Source of the DNA: Vibrio tubiashii
Lineage (GTDB): Bacteria > Pseudomonadota > Gammaproteobacteria > Enterobacterales > Vibrionaceae
Direction of reading: 5' to 3'
NCBI RefSeq assembly: GCF_028551255.1
Contig: NZ_CP117031.1
Location: forward strand, 1 to 64,000
DNA: 64,000 bases
This document shows positions 1 to 8,246 of this stretch, piece by piece (position 1 is the first letter of the stretch; each line of letters starts with the position of its first letter). Below the pieces are notes generated by a model. That model did no database searches, was not told the origin of the DNA, and worked only from the letters and a program-made list of their open reading frames with translations. The translations under genes were made by a program, and so were the position numbers.

Positions 1-465
1 TTGGTTATTGTTTTAGGGGCGTTAGCAATATATCAGTATGGGGAAGGTTACTATAAACCAGGCAATATTAGTGGACTAAACGAGAATTTACAAGGTCAGT
101 GGGACTGCCAATTCTATAGAGGGGCGAGCGGCGGTAAGGCCAACATTAAAATAAATTTAGAAGATGATAAGAAATACACATTAAAGTTTTCGATAACCGT
201 TTATGGAAATAATTCAGGAAATCAAATTTACATCTTGGATGAATATGGGGAATATAATCTAGACAAAGATGAATTGATCTTGAATCAGAAGGGTTGTGAG
301 TTTGAAAAAGTAAGTTCTAATAAAGATGACGCCGTTTACCAGGCTTTACTTTCTCGTTGTGAAGAGCCGACGGTAGATCAATTTAAAATACTAGATTTTA
401 CAGACTCACAGCTTTCAATGACACAGAATTTTTCCGAGAAGTATCAGTGTAAAAAAATAAACTGA
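1..465 (+). CDS. Hypothetical envelope-type protein, probably 5'-truncated by the window
   Basis: The frame is open from the first base and begins with TTG, so the true start may lie upstream. The first ten or so visible residues are hydrophobic (VIVLGALAIYQY), like the end of a signal peptide or membrane anchor. The rest is a polar, beta-rich looking domain with four scattered cysteines, typical of a small exported protein. I do not recognise a family. It lies just upstream of a double-glycine precursor gene, which would be compatible with an immunity or accessory role, but nothing in the sequence proves this. A terminator-like hairpin separates the two genes. Confidence 0.5.
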   Translation: MVIVLGALAIYQYGEGYYKPGNISGLNENLQGQWDCQFYRGASGGKANIKINLEDDKKYTLKFSITVYGNNSGNQIYILDEYGEYNLDKDELILNQKGCEFEKVSSNKDDAVYQALLSRCEEPTVDQFKILDFTDSQLSMTQNFSEKYQCKKIN

Positions 466-512
466 CGCTTAAGTTAACGAATGAGTTTTTCAGTATCGGT
501 AGGGTTAAATAT

Positions 513-540
513 GATCGCTGCTGTTCATATGCGATCTTTT
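513..540 (+). terminator. Rho-independent terminator-like hairpin
   Basis: GATCGC at 513-518 pairs with GCGATC at 531-536 and is followed by TTTT. It would end transcription of the gene at 1-465 before the precursor gene at 582. Confidence 0.5.
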
Positions 541-581
541 AATCCAATTTAAAATGTAAATCATACTATAAGAGTATAACT

Positions 582-1157
582 ATGAAAAAAGTAGAATGCA
601 GTAAAATTACGGTTTTAGACCCAAGCGATACCCAGCATGTGGTTGGTGGCATGAGTATCTCTGACGCGGCGAACACCGCATTTGGTGGTGATAAAGGCTG
701 TGGTTCCGGTGCTCGCGATGCACGAGACGGCAAAATGAGTACCGATATGAATCATTCAGGTGGCTGCGGTTCGGAAGCGGGTAAAAACCGAGGCGGCGGT
801 GGTCGTGGAGGTAGCAGTCGCGTTATTTGTACTCACTTCTATCGTAAAGGAATGCTTGATGCTGAAGTTTGGCGCGCGGACCTTCAGTACACGCAGAACC
901 ATCTGTCAGAGACTACCGTACGTGGCTACCATTACTGGGCAATTCCGTACGTAGAGTTGATGCGCAAGAGTCCTCTGGCTGAAAAAATCATGTACCCAAT
1001 CGCCAAGTATCGAGCGATCGAATTGGCTTACCAAATGAAGATTGTGGAAAAAGGCTCCCTGCGTGGTAAAGCTGTACGTTTAGTCGTGGAGCCTGCTTGT
1101 TTCCTCATCGGCTGTGTGTGTAAACAAAAAGATTGGCAAGCACTTTGGCAGAAATAG
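582..1157 (+). CDS. Double-glycine-leader secreted precursor with Gly-rich linker and C-terminal domain
   Basis: 191 aa. The N-terminus reads like a C39-peptidase leader: a polar stretch, then TVLDPSDTQHVVGG, with predicted cleavage after Gly23. Residues 24-80 are rich in Gly, Ser and Cys (GDKGCGSGARD, GGCGSEAG, GGGGRGG). From about residue 81 a compact domain begins with VICTHFYRKGML and contains RGYHYWAIPYVELMRKSP and EPACFLIGCVC. I recall similar stand-alone domains of unknown function in other proteobacteria, but this is memory, not a search. Next downstream on the same strand are an HlyD-type adaptor and a C39 ABC exporter, the usual processing and export pair, so this is the likely substrate. 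At about 168 aa after cleavage it is much larger than a typical class II microcin. It may be a bacteriocin, a secreted enzyme or a surface protein. Confidence 0.7.
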   Translation: MKKVECSKITVLDPSDTQHVVGGMSISDAANTAFGGDKGCGSGARDARDGKMSTDMNHSGGCGSEAGKNRGGGGRGGSSRVICTHFYRKGMLDAEVWRADLQYTQNHLSETTVRGYHYWAIPYVELMRKSPLAEKIMYPIAKYRAIELAYQMKIVEKGSLRGKAVRLVVEPACFLIGCVCKQKDWQALWQK

Positions 1158-1228
1158 TGATTTCTGGGCATAGCCACTGGGAACGCTAAGATCAGGTGAA
1201 GATTTTAATTCTTCATCCATTTCGGTAA

Positions 1229-1259
1229 GGGAAGGACGACGATGGTCTTTCCCTTTTTT
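1229..1259 (+). terminator. Terminator/attenuator between precursor and exporter genes
   Basis: GGGAAGGAC (1229-1237) pairs with GTCTTTCCC (1245-1253), allowing one G-T pair, and is followed by six Ts. Partial readthrough here would give much precursor mRNA and little exporter mRNA, a common arrangement in bacteriocin operons. Confidence 0.6.
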
Positions 1260-1272
1260 AAAAGAGACGCGA

Positions 1273-2514
1273 ATGATCTTTCGAAAAGAAGCAATTGAGG
1301 CTAAGAAAAATCGTCTCACTGGAAAAATCATTATTCATCAACGGCTGTCGAGCTACCCTTTACATCTGCTTATCTTCGTTACGTTTCTGGCTGTCATTGT
1401 TTACCTTTCTCAGTGCAGTTACTCTCGAAAAGAAACCGTGAAAGGGTACTTATTACCCTCCAAAGGTGTTATCAAGGTTGTGTCTGGTCGAAAAGGGGTC
1501 TTAGTTCGTTTACTCGTTCAGGAAGGCAGCAACGTAGTCAGTAACCAACCCATTGCTAAGATCAGAGACAGTCAGGGGATGACCGGAGGGGTCGACGTTT
1601 CCATGGCACTGAAAAATGAGCTGCAACAGCAACGTCAAGCGCTTCAGTCAGAGTTGAGTATTCAAACTGCAATCTTTGACAAAGAAGAACGTCGAATCGA
1701 CACACAATTGACGCAAAGAAACCGGAGTCTCAACGCGATTAGAAAAGCAAAGGCCACGAGTTTGTTGCGCTTAGAGCTCAAAGAACAGCAATACGAAAAG
1801 AATAAAAGCCTTCACCACAAAGGCTACCTATCGTCGACAGAACTGGCGGTAGTTCATGAGGAGTACCTAGAAGCATTGGAGTCGTATGATAGACTGGAAA
1901 AGGAGTTGGCATCGGTACTGGTCGAGATTGACGCGCTTAAGTCCGCTAAAATCTTGCTTCCGGAACAAAGGTTTCTAAAGAAGACGACCATACAAAGAGA
2001 AATTTCCCAGCTAGAGACCCAGCAGATCGAACTCGACAACGATTACGAGTTTATTATTACCGCTCCAGAGTCTGGCATGGTCACCGCGATTCAGCCCTCT
2101 GTGGGATCTTATCTTACCACCGACACCATTATACTAAGTATCATTCCTCAAAACTCGCCGTTGGAAATGGAGCTACTATTGCCTACGCGCTCCGCAGGTT
2201 TCGTCCAACTGGGTGACGAAGTCAGGATTCGGTTCGACGCATTTCCTTATCAGAAGTTCGGATTGGTTAAAGGGCAGGTCACGAATATTGATCAAGCGTT
2301 AGTGCTGCCTAGCGATAAAGTGTTTCCGATTAAAACTACGGAAGCGATGTATCGTGTGAGAGCAACATTAGCGACCCAAGCGATAGGGGCGTATGGAAAA
2401 CAGTTCCCACTTAAAGTCGGTATGATCGCTGAAGCCGATATTATCCAAGAAAAACGTAGCCTACTTGAATGGCTGTTGGACCCGATCTATGCAATCAAAG
2501 GAAAGCTCGGATAG
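1273..2514 (+). CDS. HlyD/CvaA-family membrane fusion protein
   Basis: 413 aa periplasmic adaptor of a type I export system, linking the inner-membrane ABC transporter to an outer-membrane channel such as TolC. A single N-terminal transmembrane helix is at about residues 29-48. A split barrel/lipoyl region follows (about 60-100), then a long Glu/Gln/Lys-rich coiled coil (about 108-240), then the second barrel half, where ITAPESGMVTAIQPSVG matches the biotinyl-lipoyl hairpin. Length and order fit CvaA/LktD-like adaptors. It starts 115 bp after the precursor, past a terminator hairpin, and its stop lies 2 bp before the ABC gene, so the two are translated together. No outer-membrane component is seen nearby. 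Confidence 0.88.
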   Translation: MIFRKEAIEAKKNRLTGKIIIHQRLSSYPLHLLIFVTFLAVIVYLSQCSYSRKETVKGYLLPSKGVIKVVSGRKGVLVRLLVQEGSNVVSNQPIAKIRDSQGMTGGVDVSMALKNELQQQRQALQSELSIQTAIFDKEERRIDTQLTQRNRSLNAIRKAKATSLLRLELKEQQYEKNKSLHHKGYLSSTELAVVHEEYLEALESYDRLEKELASVLVEIDALKSAKILLPEQRFLKKTTIQREISQLETQQIELDNDYEFIITAPESGMVTAIQPSVGSYLTTDTIILSIIPQNSPLEMELLLPTRSAGFVQLGDEVRIRFDAFPYQKFGLVKGQVTNIDQALVLPSDKVFPIKTTEAMYRVRATLATQAIGAYGKQFPLKVGMIAEADIIQEKRSLLEWLLDPIYAIKGKLG

Positions 2515-2516
2515 TC

Positions 2517-4625
2517 ATGCTTAATCTACCCAAATCTGCTGTTAAATCGCTTAACCCCACGGAACTACTGTCGTTCTCATCTCTCAAATCGGTTCCCCTA
2601 ATTACTCAGTCAGAAATGTCTGAATGTGGACTGGCCTGTTTAGCGATGATTTGCTCGTACTACGGGTTCAAGGTGGATATCGCGTCGTTGAGAAAGCACA
2701 CTTTGTCGGCGACGCAAGGAATGAGCTTGAAAGACATTATGGATATTGGAAGCGAGCTGCAGCTGTCTTCACGTGCCGTAAAGTGTGATTTAGAAGATCT
2801 TCGCCACCTTTCTACTCCCTGTATACTTCACTGGGATTTGGATCATTTCGTTGTTTTGACCAAGGTGACCAGAAACGCTGTGATTGTCAATGATCCAGCT
2901 GTAGGAAAGCGAAAGCTGGGTCTCGAAGAAGTAAGCAAGAGCTTCACTGGTGTAGCGTTAGAGCTTACACCGAGTGCAAGCTTCAAGAAGAAAGATAGTC
3001 AGGTGACGATGAAAATCTCTCAATTGTGGGAGAGAATAGAGGGATTCAAGCGAGCATTGGTATCGCTTGTTTGTTTGTCTGTGGTGATGCAATTTGCCGC
3101 GCTGATTTCCCCGTATTATATGCAGTGGGTCATTGATTCGGTGCTGCTAAGCAATGACCAACCGTTGCTCCTAGTGTTGGCGATTGGCTTTATGTTGCTG
3201 TTGTTTGTTCAGGTGTCTGTCAGTACGTTAAGAAGCTGGTTTATTCTCAAATTTAATAGCATGATGAGCATACAGATGGGCGCCAATTTATTTCATCATC
3301 TCTTGCGGTTGCCTATTAGCTACTTTGAACGACGCCATATTGGCGATATCGTTTCTCGCTTTGGTTCCATCGCTTCTATTCGAAATATGCTCACAACTGG
3401 GTTGGTCGAGTCGCTTATTGACGGCCTGATGGCCGTCGTTGTTGTCGTCATGATGTTTCTTTACAACGTAAAACTCGCGGCCATCGTTATTGCGGTTGTA
3501 GCGACGTCTTATGCGGTACAGCTTGCTTTCTACTACCCGAACCGTCGGTTAACTGCGGAACTGATCCTCGTGTCAGCAAAAGAAGATTCTAATTTCTTAG
3601 AAACGTTGCGAGCCATGCAAACGATCAAGTTATTTAGCAATGAAACAAACCGGCAAAACATGTGGCTGAACCGGTTTGCTGAAGTCGTTAACGCGGAGAT
3701 AAAGTTAGGCCGTATTCAAATCGCTGAGTCCCATGTGAACAAGTTGTTGTTTGGTGTTGAAAACATCCTCGTCGTCTATTTTGGCGCTCTAGCTGTAATG
3801 GAAGCTCAGTTGACCGTTGGGATGTTAATCGCTTTTATTGCATACAAGACGCAATTTACTACCAGTATGACGAACTTCATTGATAAATTGTTTTCATTTA
3901 AATTGCTCGAACTGCATTTAGAAAGATTATCGGATATTGTGTTTGAAGCGCGTGAAATCGTCCCTTCCTCAGCGGTCTTACCGAAGCAGTTATCCGGTCA
4001 CATTTGCTTTGACAATGTCAGCTTCCGATATGCAGACAATTTAGATTGGGTGTTACATAAGGTGTCGTTTGAGGTGATGCCTGGTGAAAGCGTGGCATTA
4101 GTCGGTCCTTCAGGCTCAGGAAAAACAACGATTATGAAGCTATTGTTGGGGATCTTGACTGTCGATGAAGGGAGCATATATGTTGATGGGGTGAAGATTA
4201 GCGATGTTGCCTTGCCTGACTATCGCAGCCGATTTGGTAGTGTCATGCAAGACGACGCCCTGTTTTCTGGAACTCTATGCGAAAACATTACCATGTTTGA
4301 GTCTGATTATGATTTTGAACGTCTAGAACAAAGCTGTTTACAAGCCAACATACTGGATGACATTAAGAAACTACCGCTGGGCTTTCATTCTTTAGTTGGC
4401 GACATGGGAAATAGCTTCTCTGGGGGGCAATTGCAACGGATCTTCCTTGCTCGCGCCTTATATAAACAGCCACAAGTACTGTGTTTAGATGAAGCAACGA
4501 GTCACTTAGACGCAGACAATGAACATCAAATTAACTTTAACATACGCCAGATGAATATGACTCGATTGATCATTGCTCACCGAAAAGAGACGATTGCAAC
4601 AGCCGACCGCGTGATCAGATTGTAA
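2517..4625 (+). CDS. C39-peptidase-containing bacteriocin-type ABC exporter (CvaB/PCAT-like)
   Basis: I chose the ATG at 2517, giving 702 aa; a longer frame overlaps the adaptor gene without support. The N-terminal C39 peptidase has catalytic Cys37 (MSECGLACLAM), His110 (WDLDHFVVL) and Asp126 (NDPAVG), all present, so it should cut leaders after Gly-Gly. A six-helix exporter domain spans about 180-460. The nucleotide-binding domain has Walker A GPSGSGKTT near residue 531, signature FSGGQLQR, Walker B LCLDEATS and switch IIAHR. It is a full-length PCAT that should process and export the 191-aa GG precursor at 582. Confidence in the family is high; the substrate assignment is inference from gene order. 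Confidence 0.93.
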   Translation: MLNLPKSAVKSLNPTELLSFSSLKSVPLITQSEMSECGLACLAMICSYYGFKVDIASLRKHTLSATQGMSLKDIMDIGSELQLSSRAVKCDLEDLRHLSTPCILHWDLDHFVVLTKVTRNAVIVNDPAVGKRKLGLEEVSKSFTGVALELTPSASFKKKDSQVTMKISQLWERIEGFKRALVSLVCLSVVMQFAALISPYYMQWVIDSVLLSNDQPLLLVLAIGFMLLLFVQVSVSTLRSWFILKFNSMMSIQMGANLFHHLLRLPISYFERRHIGDIVSRFGSIASIRNMLTTGLVESLIDGLMAVVVVVMMFLYNVKLAAIVIAVVATSYAVQLAFYYPNRRLTAELILVSAKEDSNFLETLRAMQTIKLFSNETNRQNMWLNRFAEVVNAEIKLGRIQIAESHVNKLLFGVENILVVYFGALAVMEAQLTVGMLIAFIAYKTQFTTSMTNFIDKLFSFKLLELHLERLSDIVFEAREIVPSSAVLPKQLSGHICFDNVSFRYADNLDWVLHKVSFEVMPGESVALVGPSGSGKTTIMKLLLGILTVDEGSIYVDGVKISDVALPDYRSRFGSVMQDDALFSGTLCENITMFESDYDFERLEQSCLQANILDDIKKLPLGFHSLVGDMGNSFSGGQLQRIFLARALYKQPQVLCLDEATSHLDADNEHQINFNIRQMNMTRLIIAHRKETIATADRVIRL

Positions 4626-4649
4626 CCGCATCTGTGTCCTTGGGTGAGT

Positions 4650-4683
4650 GCTAACCTAGGCCAAAGAGTAGGCTTAGGTTAGC
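4650..4683. terminator. 13-bp inverted repeat between convergent genes
   Basis: GCTAACCTAGGCC (4650-4662) and GGCTTAGGTTAGC (4671-4683) form a near-perfect stem between the ends of the convergent ABC exporter and FecCD permease genes. There is no clear T-run, so it may be a bidirectional terminator or a structural mRNA end. Confidence 0.45.
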
Positions 4684-4689
4684 TTCAGG

Positions 4690-5703
4690 TTATCGTGAGC
4701 TCTTCGTTAGTAAGAAAAACACAAACAAACCGCCAACCGATGTGGTCACAATACCCAGAGGCAGCTCTTGAGGCGTTAAAATAATCCGAGCGACTAAATC
4801 ACTGCCGAGGAGAATGAGGCTCCCGAGTAATGCAGATAGGAGAATTAGCTTTTTGTGCAGTGCGCCCGTCAGTGTCCTTGCAATATGCGGCACCATAAGG
4901 CCAATAAAGCCAATGATACCAGTCAAGGAAACAAAAATCGCCGTGCTGAAGGCGCAAATGACAAAAGTTAGATTTCTCAACTTAATAGGGTCGACTCCAA
5001 GCGTGTAGGCGGTCTGTTCTCCTGCGAGTAGAGCATCAAAATTGCGGTGATGATAGAGGGCATAGCCAAACACGGCAATAAATCCGAGGAATGCCAACCA
5101 TAGGTTATCCCACCGAGCAAGACCTAAGCCCCCTAATGACCAAAACAATACCGAGTGAGCGGCTCGTTGATCTCCAGAAAAAATCAAATAATTGGTTAAC
5201 GCGGTAAAGATAAAAGAGACGGCCAGTCCAGCAAGAATAAGTTTCTCTGGTCCTGAATCGGACATTTGCCTCACCAGTGCAATGACAAGTGCGGATGCGG
5301 TCATTCCGCCAATAAAAGCCGCAGCAGGCAGTGTCCAGATACCCAGTAAGTTGCTGCCAATGGTGATTACAGCGACCGCGCCAGCTGCGGCCCCCGCGCT
5401 TAAACCGAATAAAAAGGGGTCTGCCAAATCATTACGTGTCGTGGTTTGCAGCAAAACACCGACGATACCAAGACCTGCACCTACCATCATTGCCAACAGG
5501 GCCCGAGGAAGACGTAAGTCAATGACGATGCTATAGACTGGGCCGAGGTGATTTTCTCCTTGGTAGAACCACAGAAGAAATGCATCGCCCACGGCGCGAA
5601 GCGGAATTGTTGTCGAGCCCTGGAGCACAGACAGCGCGGTTAACGCTATCAACGCACACAGTCCAACAATGATGCCACTTTGCATTCGCGTTGTACTGGT
5701 CAT
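4690..5703 (-). CDS. FecCD-family ABC transporter permease
   Basis: 337 aa from the ATG at 5703; a TTG 12 codons upstream is less likely because it runs into the preceding gene. It is a polytopic inner-membrane permease of the BtuC/FhuB/HmuU class with about nine or ten hydrophobic segments. Family-typical stretches include LRLPRALLAMMVGAGLG near the N-terminus, TRNDLADPFLFGLSAGA and GLMVPHIARTL. It would move a metal chelate or corrinoid from the periplasmic binding protein into the cytoplasm. It is the last gene of a three-gene minus-strand operon with a binding protein and ATPase. The Zur-type operator upstream suggests a zinc-linked substrate rather than iron. Confidence 0.9.
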   Translation of the reverse strand: MTSTTRMQSGIIVGLCALIALTALSVLQGSTTIPLRAVGDAFLLWFYQGENHLGPVYSIVIDLRLPRALLAMMVGAGLGIVGVLLQTTTRNDLADPFLFGLSAGAAAGAVAVITIGSNLLGIWTLPAAAFIGGMTASALVIALVRQMSDSGPEKLILAGLAVSFIFTALTNYLIFSGDQRAAHSVLFWSLGGLGLARWDNLWLAFLGFIAVFGYALYHHRNFDALLAGEQTAYTLGVDPIKLRNLTFVICAFSTAIFVSLTGIIGFIGLMVPHIARTLTGALHKKLILLSALLGSLILLGSDLVARIILTPQELPLGIVTTSVGGLFVFFLLTKSSR

Positions 5704-5707
5704 TAGT

Positions 5708-6649
5708 CTAAAAACGCTCAGGGTGGATAGCTTTAGCAAGTTTCGCTATCACATCGATATTTGCAGGGCCTGGTGTGAGCTCTGCGTACCTTAGAGCAAT
5801 GTAGCGCTCGTTCTTGACGGCATCTGTCTGTTTCATAGCGGGATGCTGTTTTAAAAAGTCCATCAATTTGGTCACGCCATTACCATCTTGATAATCTAAC
5901 AGTAGCAAGAATTGGGGGTTTTTCATGGCGACGTTCTCCCATGCTGTGCGTCCCCAACTGGTTTGCATATCGGCCATGATATTGCGACCACCAGCGGCTT
6001 CTATCATTGGTGTTATGATGGCGTACTTCCCGGCTGTAAAGGGTTTTTCTTCCCCCGAGTCGTACAGGAACACCCGTGTTTTCGGCGCACCGTGAACCTT
6101 TAGCTGGACATCATTCAGTTGTGACTTCCACCGCTTCACCAGGGAAGCCGCCTGTGTTTGTTTATTAAAAATCTTACCTAGACGCATGACATCGTCAAAT
6201 AGGAGATCCATGGTGACTTGTGATTTTTGTTTGTCTAAGTGAACACAACTCTCACTGAGGACCAAGGTGTTGATGTTTTTTTTTGCTAGCGTATCTGGGG
6301 TGACCTCTCCGCCGGGCTTCATGCCGTAATACCATCCTGCGAAGAAAAGGTCTGGTTCGGCTGCAAGCAAGTTTTCCATCGTTGGGTATTTGGGCGCGAG
6401 CTCCGGAATATCTCCTCGCATTTTTTCAAACTCGGGACCTGTTTTATACCAACCAGTGATGCCCGTTAAACCTACAATGCGGTCTTGTAAGTCGAGAGCG
6501 AAGGCCATTTCCGCCATATTAATGTCATGGACCACCATACGCTTAGGCGGTGTTTTGAAACTAATCGATTTGCCACAGTTTTCCACTGTAACGCTTGCGT
6601 AGGAGGTGACGGATGCAAAAAGAAATCCGAAAAGCAGTATTTTTTTCAT
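5708..6649 (-). CDS. Periplasmic substrate-binding protein of a FecCD-type ABC transporter
   Basis: 313 aa with an obvious signal peptide (first 18 residues, ending SYA). The family pattern is clear: PPKRMVVHDINMAEMAFAL near the start, then GLTGITGWYKTG, EPDLFFAGWYYG in the middle and RTAWENVAMKNPQFLLLLDY in the C-terminal lobe, as in BtuF/FepB-class (TroA-fold) binding proteins. There is no His-rich loop of the ZnuA type, so it probably binds a chelated metal or cofactor, not free zinc. It overlaps the ATPase gene by 4 bp and is followed by the permease. The substrate is unknown. Confidence 0.88.
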   Translation of the reverse strand: MKKILLFGFLFASVTSYASVTVENCGKSISFKTPPKRMVVHDINMAEMAFALDLQDRIVGLTGITGWYKTGPEFEKMRGDIPELAPKYPTMENLLAAEPDLFFAGWYYGMKPGGEVTPDTLAKKNINTLVLSESCVHLDKQKSQVTMDLLFDDVMRLGKIFNKQTQAASLVKRWKSQLNDVQLKVHGAPKTRVFLYDSGEEKPFTAGKYAIITPMIEAAGGRNIMADMQTSWGRTAWENVAMKNPQFLLLLDYQDGNGVTKLMDFLKQHPAMKQTDAVKNERYIALRYAELTPGPANIDVIAKLAKAIHPERF

Positions 6650-7536
6650 ATAGTTTCCGTTGATTGAACGTTTCTAAGTAATGGGATATCGAGACAGAGT
6701 AGCGAGCGGTGTTCTCGTGGGTGCTGAAAATGATGCAATTCGACGCCAAAGACACTGTCGACTAATGAAGACGTGAGTACGGTCTGTGGCGGTCCAAAAG
6801 CGCGAAGTCGCGCACTTTCAAGCACCAATAGTTGGTCGCACATTTGTGCCGCAAGTGATAGCTCGTGCAACACGGTGACGGTGGTGAGTCCCAAATTCAC
6901 AATGCATGAGAGAACCTCACCTTTTGCTTTTGGATCTAAATGATTGGTTGGCTCATCTAGTAGAAGTACCTCAGGTTCTTGACATAAACTTCTTGCGATA
7001 TGCGCTTTCTGCCGTTCGCCACCAGAAAGTTGATGCATGGCTTTGTTCGATAACTGTTGCAGGTTCATGGTTGTTAGTGCTTGTTCAACACTCGTGTTGA
7101 TGGCTTCTAACGAGCGATGGCTTTCATAAGGAATGGCGCCAAGCCGTACATAATCTCTTACCGATAATCTTGGATCTGGTGTTTCATGTTGATTCACGAC
7201 GGCTATTTTTGTCGCGCGCTGCCTAAGTGACAATTGACGGAGTGGGATCGCGTCATAGTGTACTTCGCCAAACGTTGGACTCAAGATACCAGCAAGTAAT
7301 CTGAGTAGAGTACTTTTCCCTGAACCGTTTGGGCCGATGACGGCCAAGTTTTCACCTTTCATTAGCTCAAACGTGGCACTATCGATAATTGGCGGAGAAT
7401 CACCTCGGTGGTAGCCAAGTCCTTGTACTTGAATCTTTGGCGGAACAATCACCTTGGCGTTGTCATTACCAGCTGCGATGCAATATTCGATTGACTCCTC
7501 ATCAGCGTGCGGAGTAGTGGTTGAAAAATGAGTCAT
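6646..7536 (-). CDS. ABC transporter ATP-binding protein (FecE/BtuD-like)
   Basis: 296 aa. Walker A GPNGSGKST is at residues 68-76, signature LSGGERQKAHIARSL, Walker B VLLLDEPTNHLD, and a switch His in VTVLHELSLAA. It energises the FecCD cassette. The first 33 residues have no counterpart in the family, and the best promoter -10 (TATAAT, minus strand, 7542-7547) lies only 6 bp before the ATG. The real start may therefore be a few codons inside (for example the GTG of VIVPPK), or the message may be leaderless. First gene of the operon, directly below the Zur-like operator. Confidence 0.9.
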   Translation of the reverse strand: MTHFSTTTPHADEESIEYCIAAGNDNAKVIVPPKIQVQGLGYHRGDSPPIIDSATFELMKGENLAVIGPNGSGKSTLLRLLAGILSPTFGEVHYDAIPLRQLSLRQRATKIAVVNQHETPDPRLSVRDYVRLGAIPYESHRSLEAINTSVEQALTTMNLQQLSNKAMHQLSGGERQKAHIARSLCQEPEVLLLDEPTNHLDPKAKGEVLSCIVNLGLTTVTVLHELSLAAQMCDQLLVLESARLRAFGPPQTVLTSSLVDSVFGVELHHFQHPREHRSLLCLDIPLLRNVQSTETI

Positions 7537-7541
7537 AGCTC

Positions 7542-7591
7542 ATTATATCCATAATTCTATGATGATTGTAATGTTATAACATAACATTTAT
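7542..7591 (-). promoter_or_regulatory. Promoter with Zur-type operator upstream of the ABC cassette
   Basis: At 7570-7589 the 20-mer AATGTTATAACATAACATTT matches the E. coli-type Zur core (AATGTTATA N TATAACATTT) at all but one defined position. On the minus strand a -35 like TTACAA and a -10 TATAAT (7542-7547) with an 18-bp spacer lie next to and overlap it. This arrangement fits repression by zinc-loaded Zur. The site is seen in the sequence; regulation is inferred. Confidence 0.7.
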
Positions 7592-7709
7592 GGGTTTGGG
7601 AGGGATTAAATGGGTGCACCAATCATTCATGAACGAGGTCGCAAGACAAGCGCCACCTTCGTTAGAGGGTGGGCAGCCTTACATTTGCGCTACTTTGATA
7701 ATACGGGAC

Positions 7710-7958
7710 TTATGACCAGTCGAGTCGAGTGGCAGTAACTTCCTGATTAACACACTCTCCACACATTTCGTCGTATGTGTTGTGCTCGATCAGCGTAATG
7801 GATGCATAATTGTTGTGCGCCAAATGAGCGCGTGCTTGCGATAGGTTCTGGTATTTGATGAATGCGTCAGTGTTAGAGCGCAGAATTCGGCGTTCGTCTC
7901 CACGGATTTCTACCGCTAGATAACATCCGCCCTCAATTAGTTCCAATTCTAAGTCCAT
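7710..7958 (-). CDS. Small DUF6482-like protein
   Basis: 82 aa, acidic, with a good Shine-Dalgarno (AGGAG) before the ATG at 7958. The body has YLAVEIRGDERRILRSN, then SQARAHL and a C-terminal YDEMCGE motif that I associate with the DUF6482 family of small gammaproteobacterial proteins. No function is known to me. It is transcribed away from the condensation-domain gene at 8247 and separately from the ABC operon. Confidence 0.65.
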   Translation of the reverse strand: MDLELELIEGGCYLAVEIRGDERRILRSNTDAFIKYQNLSQARAHLAHNNYASITLIEHNTYDEMCGECVNQEVTATRLDWS

Positions 7959-8246
7959 TGTGCTGCTCCTGAATCAAAAAAGGCCGTGTTTGGTTATTAC
8001 GTCTTTTGGGGCAATTAAGACCAACGCTGGCCTAAAAAGTGGAATTGATGACATAGGAAGTCAAAGGGTCGACGACGCGGAAGTGTCTATGAGTGACAGG
8101 CTCCAGACAGTTCACCAGAGACGTTCATCTTAAATCTTTCCATTTCTTCCTATTGTCACCATAAAATGGTCTTAAATGCCTATCACGTGCGCATCGATCT
8201 TTCGTTACCATGGGGTAGATTCAGAAATTAGCCCCTCTAGTGTTAC

